Position numbers and translations under genes: made by a program. Shown piece after piece: positions 21,655 through 33,588 of a stretch of 64,000 nt of DNA. Positions within the stretch are counted from its first letter, which is position 1. Every line of letters begins with the position of its first letter. The DNA is taken from positions 1 through 64,000 of the forward strand of contig JAKOGI010000120.1 in assembly GCA_029747015.1 (NCBI GenBank), read 5' to 3'. Under the pieces are notes generated by a model. It saw only the letters and a list, made by a program, of their open reading frames with translations, was not told where the DNA came from and searched no databases. Source of the DNA: Carnegiea gigantea. Taxonomy: Eukaryota; Streptophyta; Magnoliopsida; Caryophyllales; Cactaceae.

Positions 21655-24427
21655 TGTAACGCCCCCAAATTAAACATGTTTCACTGCTTGTATTTTCCTT
21701 AATAAATCCCTTAATTACAATCTGGACAATTCAAAGATAGGGGCATTGCCGCCCTCCAAAAGGATAAGGCTCGAAGCATGAGTGCTATAAATAAGACAGT
21801 TAAGCATAGCTTCAATCATACACATACACACTTGATCAATCCACATATAATCAACTGTTAACCAACATAAGGTTTTTACACTATAGTAAAAACAATTCAC
21901 CATGTAATCTGCATCTCCATCCACTGAAGATTTCAATATACAGCTCTAAAAATATGCATACACTATATCAGTGTTGATCCATCCAGATTTCCTTGCTCAA
22001 CTTATTCCCTTCCGCTGGTTTACTAGCATGAAGATGATTCTTTGAGCATTTGCCTAAAACAAAACATGAAAAACATTTCGAACTGTGAGCCCAAACTCAG
22101 TGCATGCACTCTTGTATTGTTAAATGATCATTGAAACACTGGTTGGGCCCGCTTTGTAACTCATTTTAAGTTAAAATAGTGAATGAGATGAATGTAAAAC
22201 TGCATTATTAGTTATTATCTGATAGTGAACACCTTGATACTGTTACGATCTATAGATAGGTGTACACCTTCCAAGCCGATCAGGAGACCTGGCTTGAAGT
22301 CGCACGGGTAACTGAAGGGCAAATGCCCTATAGATGATAACTGATGGGGTCACTCATTAAGTGATAAATCACTGTATCAACTGATTCATTGATGTACTTA
22401 TCAAAACATGATAACGTTGATAAACACAATCTGATTTCTAAAAATACAAGCAATGGACGTACCTGAAGTTTTTAAAATGTTTCACTTGGTAATATGTATG
22501 CACAATGGAAAATGATAGACTAGGCCCCATTTCTGTTTAAGAAATGTAATTATAGATAAATGTAGTTAGTAAACCATGTTCACTGACATAATTTATAACT
22601 TTAATAGAAATTGATTAATTAAAAGGCTTCTACAATTCCAATGATTCAACATAAGGCAAGTTAAACCAAGATGATCTGAAAAATAAATCAGTTAGGGTTA
22701 TTGAACTTGAAATACAACAAATTGAAATAAAATAGATCACATTGGAATGATTGAGCTGATAATGAAAAGATTTCCATTGAAATAAACGAAATATGGGTTT
22801 TTGATGTTTCTGAAATGGATAATGGAAGATTCCGAAATGTATAATAGAAGGTTCAATGCCATGGGGTGTCGTGAGGTTCATAAAGGCTCAAATAACCTCT
22901 GTTTGATCCGTTAAGCACTGATTTCTTTCTTCACATAACACCGTTTGATGGTCTACTTTAGAAAATCTATATCATTCACTCCTGACCTCCAATTGAGATA
23001 TAAAACCCCAATATGAAAAGCTCATAATGTCCACTAAAACTTTTATTTAGGACACAAAGCATGATTCACATAGTAAGGTCCCTAAAATTAGGGTAGAACA
23101 CAGACGTGCACAATTTTAGTTCAATCTGCGCAGTCGTAGCAAAACGACCATAACGTTTTTCCAAAACTTAGATTAAGGTGATTCAAAAGGCATTTGAAAG
23201 ATAACTCATTGATCTATCCACATACCAAAAATCACAATTTTTCAATGACCCAATCAATACTAGTGTTTCCGTAAAGTCTCCTATTCACAAATGCTCCCAG
23301 TTTCAATGTATTTCTGCATAGTCCTCAGTAAATTGGTCATAACTTTGTCCACACAATCAAAATTGAGTAATTCCAAAGCCTATTGAAAGCTAACTCATCA
23401 AGCTATCACTACACCAAAATTCATGAATTTTTGATGTGCCAATTAATACCAGTTTTCTCCCGAAGGGACCCCTGTTTTAGGTCTGTTTACTGCTCAATAA
23501 TCACATTTTTCAATCTTTTCTTCACATAACCACCCACTAAAATCACTCTTTAACTTATATAAATCAGCATAAATATCTTGATATTCATTACCAATGTCAA
23601 AGATCATAAAATTCCATTTAAAACAATCAAAATCCATCATCACACCCTAAACTTGCATGAACATGAACACCCTCCATCTTTTCTTTCTTTCAAGATGATC
23701 CAACCAATACAACATCAAAATAACTCTTGATTGCATCAAAACAACATGATTAATAATCAAAAACAAGAATCAAAATCCAAAACACAATCAAAACCACAAG
23801 ATAAAGTTAGGGTTTACACACTTGAAGCTTGAATATATGAAGATGGAGGTGGTGGTTGATGTTTGTGTTTGTTGTGGGTGGTGGCCGGTGGTTGATGGGG
23901 TGGTGGCTGGTGGATGTGGTGGTGGCAGCAAGGGCTGCCCATGGGGGTACAGAAATGGAGGGGAAAGAGAGAGGAAGAGAGAGGAAGACTAGTCTTGCTT
24001 GTGAGGAATAAAAATGATTTTTATGCTTATCTTTAATACTTGGTTGATATATGCTCTTTGTTTTCGCCTTACTTATTTTACTTAACTGAAATTTAATCTC
24101 ATTAATGCATTTGGCCAACAGTAATTAAGCTTAATGAGCTTAGGCCCGAAAAATATACTTTATGCGAGTGAATTTTTTTTTGTAGCTCGAAATTAATTTT
24201 TTTTTTTTGTGATGCTATAAAAAATAATTTAATCTTTTAAACCATAATTATCGAGGCCTACTGTCAATTTTTCCGAAATTGTTACGGTAAATGAAACTCG
24301 AATTGTAAAGTGGGACCCACAATTGAATTTTTCCAACTGGGATGATTAAATGAGGTAAATAAATGTGAAAAATTAATAACATGGCTTAATTAGATAAATA
24401 AACATGATTTAGGGTCGGGCTACTACA
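21655..24427 (-). repeat. LTR of a second Tekay-like family (2773 bp)
   Basis: Begins TGTAACGCCCCC and ends GGCTACTACA, directly followed by a polypurine tract complement (GCCTTTCCCCCTTAAAGAG), so on the minus strand this is a 3' LTR. Its sequence differs from the LTRs at 18221 and 42100. It interrupts the LTR at 21654 (flank tccgc). On the minus strand it has a clear splice-acceptor-like TTTTGTTTTAG|G ending at 22054 with CTCAC upstream. Confidence 0.75.
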
Positions 24428-27400
24428 GCCTTTCCCCCTTAAAGAGTTTCGTCCTCAAAACTTATGAACTTTGCCAACACATGCAAGGTTATCTCAAATA
24501 AGTATGGGTACCTTGCTTACACTTCCCAAGTAGCTTCTGAGGAGGTATGAGTTGCTCAAAGTAATTTAATTGGAAAGATTTGCTTAATACTTAACTGCTT
24601 AATCTCGTGATCTAGTATCTGGAATGGGTGCTCGTGAAATACAAGACCCTTAATGACACAATGGGTTTGATTATGGCAGCGTGATTAGGAAATGAAATGC
24701 ACTGCCTGAGTTGTGAGATAAGGAACACGTTATGTACGTGTTTGAGTTATATAGGCAGATCCGGTAGACAAGCTATGCAATTCGACTTTTCGATAAACTA
24801 ACATGGTCTAAAAGAACTTGACCACAATTTAGTTACAGTTCAACCTCCTTACACCCTTAATTGATGAAACTTTCTGAATAACCTTGCTATATGCATGAAA
24901 GTCTAGGAATCTCCTTTTTTTTTATCAACATAGCTTTTCTACCACTTTCAATAGGATATTTTTAGGAATCTTCTGGCATGTGTCACCTTATTAAATGCTG
25001 GAGAAGATCTTCATGACCCATAAGATGATTTGTTGTCAATGTCTGCCGTCAGTTTGTCCAGATGTTTAATGAAGGATTCTCAGCTAGTGCTATCACAACG
25101 TTGACTGTTAGGAGTTCCCTACTATCTTCAAATGCAAATGTTGGTCGGAGGTCGTGAAGTACTACAGGCTCCAACTTAGAAGAGTTGATCCATTGATATT
25201 TTAGATGCTTACCCATCTGTTTCAGGATGATAAGAGCTGCAAAAGTTCAATCTAGTTCTAAAGGCTCTTTGAAGTGCTTGCCATAACAAGCTTAAAATCT
25301 ATGATCTCGGTCAGATACTATATCTGAGGGAATCCTATGACAAACTCCACTGAAATTGAATCTCTTTCTTAAGATTTTGCTTTATTCTTTGGAGCTCAGG
25401 ATCACTATCCTGATTCACTCTAATTTCCTCCATTAGGGAGAGCTCTACGGTAAGCACCGGTAATTGAACATTCACCTTTCTATTCAATACTAATTGAATG
25501 TCCAAGGCCTCAAGCTCTCTCAAGAGATTCAGTTGTGTAATCACTACAGCTTACAAGGTATATTGTGCCTTCCTATTTAGGGCGTCAGCCATAACATTTC
25601 TCTTTCTTGGTTGACATTGGATCTGCCATAATGGATTGAGCTTCTTCTAAGTGAAGATGTACTTGAAGCTTTGATGATCAGTATTGATTCTTGCATGGTA
25701 CCCCATATAAGTAATGTCTCTAATTTTCAATGCAAAAACTAGAGAAATGGGTAGGGTAATTATTCTCATAAGACTTGAGTTGTTAGAAGGCATAAGCCAT
25801 CACTTTATCTTCTTGCTAACTTTGTAACTTGCTTCAACAAATTGGTCAGGGAAGACAATATTTGTCAAATCCTTCTTGAAATCGATAAGTCCATGCTAAA
25901 CTCAAATAGTTTCTAAGCTTAGTGCATTAGTGGGTGTTGGGCACTTTGTAACCGCTTTCAGCTTGTACAAATCAACCTTAATCTCTTCCTTTGAAACCAT
26001 ATGCTCCATAAATACCATTGCTTCAAATCAGTACTCATGCTTTTTGTATTTGTTATGTAATTCATACCCCTTCAAGGTCTGCAACACTGTCTCAAATGAA
26101 CAGTATGCTTATCTCTATCCTTGGAGTAATTCAAGATGTCTTCTATAAACACCACCACAACTTGTCTAGATATGGTTTGAAACTCTATTTGTAGGATCTG
26201 TAAAGGCTGTAGGGCCATTAATTAGGCTAAAAGGCATCACAGTAAATTCATAGTGACCCAAACATGGTCTTTAATGCAGTCTTGGGGTTGTTTTGAGGTT
26301 TAAACCTAAGTTGACGGTACCTTGACCGTAAATCAATCTTGGAGAATACTCATGTTCTTTGCAGTTGATCAAATAAGTCACCTACTTAGGGAGATGGGTA
26401 TTTATTTTTTATGGTGATCGTGTTCAGCTCTCTGAAAATAATACATAGCCACAAGGTTCCATTCTTCTTCTTTACAAATAGAACTAGGCATCCCATTGAG
26501 GAACATTTGGATGGTCTGATAAATACTTTCTGTAATAGCTCATCTAACTGGATCTTCAGTTTTCTAAGCTCTGTTAGAGCTATATGATATGGGGCGTTGG
26601 AGATAGGTTGAGAATAAGGGATTAATTCAATCTCATAATCAATTTCTCTTTGCGGAGCACTCCTGGTAATTCTTCAGGAAAACATCTATAAATTCGTAAA
26701 CTATAGGGATATCTTCTGCTTTTTCCTTCCTTAGGATGAATGTTAATAGCATAACACTAATACACAGCATATCCTTGACATAAGAACTCACTTGTTTCGA
26801 TAACAGAATTTAAAGGACAAGGTTTTTCCTTTCTGTGACCATGAAACATATTTCTCTCCCTTGTTCATCTCTTGAAATAACCTCAGGGCCACCACAACCT
26901 ATTGACCCCATAAGTACACAACCAGCTCATTTCCAAAATGATATCAAAGTCTGATGAGTCAAATTGAATCAGAATTTCAGGGAAAACTATCCTACCAATA
27001 GTGATTGAAACAAATTTATGAGAGGTAGAACACTCAACTCTAGAATCATTGGATAAGTTGATTCCATAATTGGTTTCTGCCTCCTTATTCTCAAAGTTCA
27101 CTTGCATGGCAGGAACATAAATGAATGAATAGCAATTGAATCTACCATACCAGATATGACAACTTTCTTCTTGCTCAACATGTGATCCCTTTGTATAGCT
27201 GTAGGCCTTGAAGGTGAGAATCCTTGTCTACAGCCTTCAGCCTTCAGGAACAGGCAACAATGAGTTGCTCTGGCTACCGCACCACATACATTTGTTAGTT
27301 CCCATTCGGCACTCAGGAGCGCTGTGGTTAATTCTTCCACAAATCTGCTCCAAGTGAAACCAAACCCTAAGAGCCTATTCTTAACAGTGTTCCACCAAAT

Positions 27401-27500
27401 ATTGGTTTCACCAGTTAGATAAAATGTTCCAATGTTCACCCTTTTATCCCCTGGAACCTCTATTACAGTGAAAATTTTCTCCACTCCTCGAATCCATTCT
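24428..27500 (-). pseudogene. gag-pol: Degenerate Tekay-like gag-pol remnants
   Basis: Read on the minus strand, pieces appear in normal order: Gag capsid (27484-27300; EKIF..VPGDKRVNIGTFYLTGE, IWWNTVKNRLLG), aspartic protease end (27107-26883; FDIILEMSWL in place of DVILGMDWL), reverse transcriptase with the Leu-Phe-Val-Lys-Lys-Lys segment near 26470 and the motif before it near 26300, RNase H near 25700-25560, and the RNase H-integrase linker (25544-25335; LLRELEALDIQLVL, DPELQRIKQNL). Frameshifts and deletions shorten about 5 kb to 3 kb. It clearly belongs to a third Tekay-like copy, far older than A-C. No functional protein. Confidence 0.75.
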
Positions 27501-28924
27501 TAAGGTTACACTGCGTCATACTTTCCACTCTAGAGTTCTGTAGTATGAATCAGTTGAAGATATCTTTCCAAGGGGCAGTAACCCATCAAAATTTTTCACT
27601 GACACAATCCAAATGCATGGTAAAGATTTTGATTGTCAAACTTAAGCTTTATGCAAGTGATCTTCAATAGGAAACTAAGGTTGAATTAGCCAAAAAGGGT
27701 AGACACATCGCGTTTCCCTTAGCGATGGATCCCATAAGTTAGACAACAATCAACCCCTATACAAAGTGTAGTTAAGATCTACCTTCTGTTCAGGCGTGCT
27801 ACAAAATTATCATCTATTGATATGGATGCAACCCAATCATAATCCAGCTACTAGTAACAATTGAGCTCTTAAAAACAGGAAAAAAGTGATCAGAACTGAT
27901 GAAGATATGACATGAGAGTGAATGATGATGCAACTGGATGGAGAGATGCATGAAGACAAAAGGATGAAGCCCTTGGTCAAAGTGAGGACTATCCAACAGT
28001 TGATAATCCAACAAGGACAATGGTAAATGGTATGTTATCAGAAAGTGCAGTGAAATATTTTTAAGAGTAATGTCTACTTCACGGATGGAGGTGCAGTCAA
28101 TGGACTGCTTGCAAGAGTTTGGGCAATTTAAGCAAGTCTTAAATTGCAATGGATTGAAGCAAAATGTCTCTCTAAAGTGTCCTTGGTTTCTCTTATATGG
28201 AATCGTTGATAGTTAATGGTTTCAAAACTTATGTACCATAGAACAACTCTCTCTAAAATCCTATAATTCAGGCTATATTACATAAAGAACCCCCATATAG
28301 CTCACTTAGATGAAATTCGTGACTTACAGAAGAAAATATCTGCAATCAAGGAAGCATATTGAAGTAATGGCCACTTGGATCCATGAAACGCACAAAATGA
28401 CACCCATATGATGAGGAAATATAAGCTTAAAGTTGTACGTATCTACTGACTTGAACAATCTGTACCATCAGACTTCTAGGCTAAATTTCATTGACCACTG
28501 GCCTCCAAATGTACTGCAACATGGGTCAATGGAAAGCTTAATTTCTGTACTTTGACATAGACTAACTAAAACATCTCTATCTAATGGAATGCATAGGCTG
28601 CAAGTGGGATAAACTCAGACCTCGTGCACTGAGAATCTGACCAGTTTGCAGACTTGGACTTGCCTGGCAATTTTGAATGACCAAATGGCCACCAATCCGT
28701 TTGAAACTTACTTCACATGCAAGATATCTCCCTAACCATAAAGTTAGGATAGAAAACCCCTAGATAAATCATGCTGATCATGGACAAAAGTTACCTCAAA
28801 GTCGGACCTTGTGCACTGATCAAAACTGCCAAGTTGATTGAACTTGTGTATTCTGCCTATACTTAGTTTTCCCTATGCATTTAACCTTAAAAAAATGAGT
28901 CAAGGGCCCTTCATAGGACACATC
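27501..28924. other. Unassigned repeat-like DNA
   Basis: No convincing coding region, LTR boundary or primer-binding site. On the minus strand the first part could be leader of the degenerate element to its left. An ORF at 27814-28149 has low-complexity composition and no recognised motif. Its 5' LTR is not visible. Confidence 0.4.
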
Positions 28925-28986
28925 TGTAATAGCCCCCAACCCTAGGGCTAGGAGTGTTAGTGATTCTTAAATTCCTAGGGCGAAAC
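28925..28986 (-). repeat. Tekay-like LTR fragment, left piece
   Basis: Starts TGTAATAGCCCCC and follows the start of the LTR at 18221 (CTAG..CTAGGAG, AGGCGAAAC). No primer-binding site precedes it. Interrupted at 28986 by the complete CRM-like element; it resumes at 36593. Confidence 0.7.
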
Positions 28987-29911
28987 TGATGGAGGTCCAT
29001 CCTCAAGGTCTAATAATGTTTCATTGATCCAAAATAATCAAGAAATCAACTCCAAAGTCACGGCTATGAGTCACTTGATGGAAAACACACAAGGTGATGC
29101 ACCTGGGTTCTCATCCAGATTTTTACCCGGTTTTTGTTATCTTATTACATCGGCCTAAAGCACATTTTGGTGCCCGTTTTTTGGATGATTATCAAGTTCA
29201 GGATGTTAGCTTTTAAGTCCAATTGGTTTCATGTCATTTGGAATTCAATTGGTTACTTAAAACAGTTCATCTCTTGAACCTGTCCGGATTGCACTGCAAA
29301 ATGCACGGTTTTGGTTTTCTGGTTTGTTCATGGGGAAAACGACGTCGAAATGCTACGATTTCAATTGGAGGGCAAACTAGACATCTTGAGGTTTCCAACC
29401 ATGTAAGAAACGTAGCAATTAATCATCATTTGAGGTGTCAAGCATGCATTGCAAGTTGAGGTAGAAACCGGCTGACTGACACCCGGTTACTTAGCCTAGT
29501 AGTTTTCCTCCTTCAAGGGGTTTGCTTAAGGTGGAAGACTACCAACTAGGTCATTTTGAGCTGCTTGATGAAACACCACTCATCTACTTGTGAAAGAGAC
29601 ACGTGGAGCAAGTGAAAACACCACCATTTTGCAAGCTCTCATTCGACCACTCAAGCATGACATGGCACACATGCATTTTTCAGTCCTTTTGAGGTGGCTA
29701 GCCGTGCACTCTTGCCTTCCTAGCTGGGAAATTGAGTCATTTACGTTCCTTAGTGCAAAGGAAAAGGCTTAGGAAGATAAATTAAGTGCTTTGTAATATA
29801 AACTTTCAGCTTTGGTTTGTATTAGATTAAACCGTGTGCTAGGTAGTGATTAGCAAGCTTAATGACTTTCCTCCCTAGGAAGGAAAGCTCATTCGTGTAC
29901 TCTCAAGGCCA

Positions 29912-29918
29912 TATAAAA
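29912..29918 (+). promoter_or_regulatory. LTR TATA box
   Basis: TATAAAA in 5' LTR; the same site is at 35971-35977 in the 3' LTR. Likely promoter for the genomic RNA, with transcription starting about 30 bp downstream. Confidence 0.65.
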
Positions 29919-30410
29919 GGCTTGTATGTTCATTTGAAGAATATAGAGTTGATAATTCAGTTGAGAGTAAAGACCTTGTGTCTTGTGATTTCTTAAACAC
30001 TTAACTTGCTTATCCTTAATTGTGGCCGATTAAGGTGGTGACCAACTGAGTCTTGATCTTTGATTAGGTGGTGTATCTTATCCTAATCCAAGATTAAGGG
30101 CCCTAAGCTAAGTGATTAGTGGTGTATCTTATCTAATCATCTAGTTTAGAACTATCCAAAATTCATTAAACACACTTGAAGTTCTTAAGCTAGCTCTTGG
30201 TTTCTCTCCTCTCAAACCGTGAGTTCCCTCTTAATCTTCTTAGTGTTTTGAATCCTCCTTTTCTTTCCTCACATCCCTTACTCCTTTGCTTACTCATTTC
30301 CACACAAAATCAAGACCATGACAAAGCTAATTGCATCAAACTTCCATTAATCTTCAAAGCTACCTCAAACCGTGAAGAAGGAACTTCCTAGGCGAGCTAG
30401 GCAGCAAGTT

Positions 30411-30447
30411 GGCACGGTCCCCCCGTGCCGTCAAGCACGACCGTGCC
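30411..30447 (+). other. U5 double hairpin GCACGG/CCGTGC
   Basis: GGCACGG pairs with CCGTGCC around tcccc, then GCACGACCGTGC follows. Present at the same place in the 3' LTR (36471-36507), in the LTRs ending at 123, 3271 and 54916, and on the minus strand near 60747. Confidence 0.7.
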
Positions 30448-30537
30448 TCCCCTGGCCGTGAGTGTTTGTTTGTTTTCTAGTTTCCCTTGACGTGAGTAAC
30501 TTGGGTTGCTTCTTTCCCTTGAGACTTACATCAATTT

Positions 30538-30555
30538 TGGTATCAGAGCCAGGTT
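30538..30555 (+). other. Primer-binding site (tRNA-iMet)
   Basis: TGGTATCAGAGCCAGGTT, four bases after the LTR. Full initiator-Met tRNA type site. Confidence 0.92.
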
Positions 30556-30648
30556 CAGATCCTTGCCTGAACCCCACGCCATTCCCAGCTTAGCTCTGAA
30601 TTCATTTCAAACACAGTCAAGCACAAACCGTTCATTCCTGCGATCACA

Positions 30649-33588
30649 ATGAGTACTAGCATGTCTGTGGAAGAAAAACTTGAGGTTCTTTCCAAGCAAA
30701 TGCAAGAACTAAGTGTGAGTAATCAAGAACTTAAGGCTCGAAATGAGTACTTAAGGAAACAGCTTGGAAACCACATGAAACAAAAGCAGAAACTTCAAGA
30801 ATCACCAAGCATTCGGATTGGAACAGATTATGGCTATGAAGAGGAAGCTAGCAATGCGTTATCTGAAGAGGAAGTGCCATTTGAAATACAAAGAAGAGCA
30901 CGGCCTACTTTCAACTCTAATGAGATCAAGGTCGACATTCCTGAGTTCGAGGGTAAGTTAGATCCTGATGAGTTCATTGAATGGTTACAAACAGTGGAAC
31001 GTATCTTTGAGTTCAAGGAGATTCCAAAGGATAAGAAAGTCAAAATAGTTGCTCTTAGACTAAGGAAATATGCCTCCTTATGGTGGACAAACCTTAATGC
31101 TAAGAGAACTAGAGAAAGGAAGAGTAAGATTGCTACTTGGGGCAAAATGAAAGCCAAGATGAAGGCACGGTTTTTGCCTTCTACGTATGTCCAAGATCAA
31201 TATATGCTCTTTCATCATTTGAATCAAGGCAAGATGAGTGTTGAAGAATATACTCATGAGTTTGAGAAACTCATGATCAAATGTGACATTCATGAGCCTG
31301 AAGAGCAGACCATGGTTCGTTACCAAGGAGGGCTTGATCCCAGGATAGCCAACGTGGTTGAGTTGCAAGCTTATGCCACCTTTGACGAAGTGTGTGTCCT
31401 AGCACACAAGGTGGAGCAACAAAGAAAGTCTAGGATGAATGTTCTTGATTCATTCAAGCCCTATTCTACACCAAACCGTGGGCAACCCTTAAACAAGGGG
31501 AGTACCACACCTCAGCCTAAATCATCTACCCCTTTCCCATCTACCCCACAAAAGAACCAAGCTCCTCAAAGGCCACCACCACCAAACCCCCCACGTCCAA
31601 ACCCATACCCCGTAAGCCAAAGAAGGTGTTACAAGTGCCAAGGCTTAGGACATATCGCTTCTGATTGTCCTAGTCGAAAGGTAGTCACCTTAGCTGAATG
31701 GGAAGTCATAGAGGGAGAATTTGTCGAGGAGAAAGAAGAAGAAAAGGAAGAAGATGCTGAGAACGATCATGAAGATGATCAGGAGGAGTTTGTGGAAAAC
31801 GCAGATGAAGGTGAGATGTTAGTAATTCGAAGGGCATTGAGCAATCAACGAGTTGCTAAGGATGAACAACGTGAGAACATCTTTCACTCACGGTGTACAG
31901 TCCAAGGCAAAGTGTGCTCGTTAATCATCGATGGAGAAAGTTGTGCCAACGTTGTTTCATTAAGCATGATTAAGAAACTGAACCTTCAGTCCACGGCACA
32001 CCCACACCCATACAACATTCAATGGTTAAATCAAGGCAAGGGATTACAAGTTAACTCTCGTTGCTTGATATCATTCTCTCTTGGTAAGAACTACCAAGAT
32101 GAACTTTGGTGTGATATTATCCCCATGGATGCTTGCCATATTCTGTTAGGACGACCATGGATGTATGACAGGAAGGTTATGCATAATGGTTATCTTAATA
32201 CTTATTCTTTTACCAAAGATGGCAAGAAGAATACCCTGAATCCTATGTCACCATCCGAACTCCACAAAATGAAACCACAAAAAAGCCAAAATCAATTTGA
32301 CTTGCTTTTGACATATGTTGAACCACTTTTAAAGGCCTCTCAACATGAGTTCAAGGCCTTGAAAGAATGGATATTGCAAGTACAAGATGAGCCAGAAACA
32401 CCACTTCCGTCCTATCCCATAGCCAAGGTCATATTGAATCAGTTCAGTCACCTATTTCCAGATGAGATACCTTCGGGTTTACCCCCAAAGCGTGATATTC
32501 AACATCATATTGACCTTATCCCAGGATTCATTCTACCTAATAAACCAGCCTACAGGACAAATCCCAAAGAAACTCAAGAGATTCAACGTCAAGTTAAAGA
32601 ACTGATATTCAAGGGATTGGTACGAGAATCCTTAAGTCCGTGTGCTGTTACTGCTCTTTTGGTTCCGAAAAAAGATGGTAGTATGAGGATGTGTGTTGAT
32701 AGTAGGGCCATAAACAAGATCACTATCAAGTATAGGTACCCTACACCTAGGCTTGAAGATATGTTGGATGAGTTACATGGCTCTAAGGTGTTTAGCAAGA
32801 TTGATTTAAGGAGTGGTTATTATCAGATTCGTATTAGGGAGGGCGATGAATGGAAAACTGCTTTCAAGACTAAGGGCGGGTTATACGAATGGTTAGTCAT
32901 GCCTTTCGGTCTTTCCAATGCCCCTAGTACGTTTATGAGGTTGATGAATCAAGTATTTCGGCCATACTTGGGCAAATTTGTGGTCGTTTACTTCGATGAT
33001 ATATTGGTGTTCAGTAAGAATGAGCAAGAACATCAAGATCACTTAACTCAGGTGATGCTCGTTCTTGAAAAGGAGAAGCTATTTGGGAACCTAAAGAAGT
33101 GTACCTTCTTTACTCATGAGGTTACCTTCTTAGGTTATATTGTTTCTGAAAATGGTATTAAGGCGGATGAAAGCAAGATTGAGGCTATTCGAACTTGGCC
33201 TGTTCCTAAAAGTATTCATGATGTTCGAAGCTTTCATGGCTTGGCTTCTTTCTATAGGAGATTCATACGCAATTTCAGCACTATTCTAGCTCTTATGACT
33301 GAAGTTCTCAAGGGTTCCTCGTTCACTTGGAATCCTAAAGCCCAAGCGGCCTTTGAAGAAGTGAAAGAGAGGCTAACTCAAGCACCGGTTTTAGCTCTAC
33401 CATGTTTTAAGAAGGTCTTTGAAGTTGAATGCGATGCTTCTGGAGTTGGTATTGGAGGCATTCTTACTCAAGAAGGACACCCTTTGGCCTTCTTCAGTGA
33501 GAAGTTATGTGATACCAGGAAGAGATATTCAACTTATGACAAGGAGTTCTATGCCATCGTTCGATGCCTAGAACATTGGAACAATTAG
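30649..33588 (+). CDS. gag-pol: Gag-Pol part 1: Gag, protease, reverse transcriptase, RNase H (N-terminal part)
   Basis: Open frame of 979 codons. It starts with a coiled coil (MSTSMSVEEKL), then capsid (about residues 95-260), a CCHC knuckle from C327 (CYKCQGLGHIASDC) and an acidic linker. The aspartic protease has DGESCANV at D428 where CRM relatives usually have DGGSC, so one active-site Gly is Glu. Reverse transcriptase carries the YFDD box (Y781-D784) with PFGLSNAPSTFMRLMNQV before it and the tether segment after. RNase H begins with CDASGVGIGGIL and stops at LEHWNN. Gag and Pol are in one frame, as in other plant chromoviruses. The frame breaks at about 33585, where a few codons (normally HYL...EF) are missing, so no full-length polyprotein is made. 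Confidence 0.92.
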   Translation: MSTSMSVEEKLEVLSKQMQELSVSNQELKARNEYLRKQLGNHMKQKQKLQESPSIRIGTDYGYEEEASNALSEEEVPFEIQRRARPTFNSNEIKVDIPEFEGKLDPDEFIEWLQTVERIFEFKEIPKDKKVKIVALRLRKYASLWWTNLNAKRTRERKSKIATWGKMKAKMKARFLPSTYVQDQYMLFHHLNQGKMSVEEYTHEFEKLMIKCDIHEPEEQTMVRYQGGLDPRIANVVELQAYATFDEVCVLAHKVEQQRKSRMNVLDSFKPYSTPNRGQPLNKGSTTPQPKSSTPFPSTPQKNQAPQRPPPPNPPRPNPYPVSQRRCYKCQGLGHIASDCPSRKVVTLAEWEVIEGEFVEEKEEEKEEDAENDHEDDQEEFVENADEGEMLVIRRALSNQRVAKDEQRENIFHSRCTVQGKVCSLIIDGESCANVVSLSMIKKLNLQSTAHPHPYNIQWLNQGKGLQVNSRCLISFSLGKNYQDELWCDIIPMDACHILLGRPWMYDRKVMHNGYLNTYSFTKDGKKNTLNPMSPSELHKMKPQKSQNQFDLLLTYVEPLLKASQHEFKALKEWILQVQDEPETPLPSYPIAKVILNQFSHLFPDEIPSGLPPKRDIQHHIDLIPGFILPNKPAYRTNPKETQEIQRQVKELIFKGLVRESLSPCAVTALLVPKKDGSMRMCVDSRAINKITIKYRYPTPRLEDMLDELHGSKVFSKIDLRSGYYQIRIREGDEWKTAFKTKGGLYEWLVMPFGLSNAPSTFMRLMNQVFRPYLGKFVVVYFDDILVFSKNEQEHQDHLTQVMLVLEKEKLFGNLKKCTFFTHEVTFLGYIVSENGIKADESKIEAIRTWPVPKSIHDVRSFHGLASFYRRFIRNFSTILALMTEVLKGSSFTWNPKAQAAFEEVKERLTQAPVLALPCFKKVFEVECDASGVGIGGILTQEGHPLAFFSEKLCDTRKRYSTYDKEFYAIVRCLEHWNN

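Larger units (their letters stand above)
28987..30533 (+). repeat. 5' LTR of complete CRM-like element (1547 bp)
   Basis: TGATGGAGGTCC...GACTTACATCA. TATA box at 29912; GCACGG/CCGTGC hairpin block at 30411-30447, about 90 bp before the LTR end. Confidence 0.95.

Noticed and set aside
27814..28149. 111-codon minus-strand ORF
   Set aside because: Low-complexity Ser/His/Leu composition, no similarity to gag or pol, and surrounding sequence is decayed.
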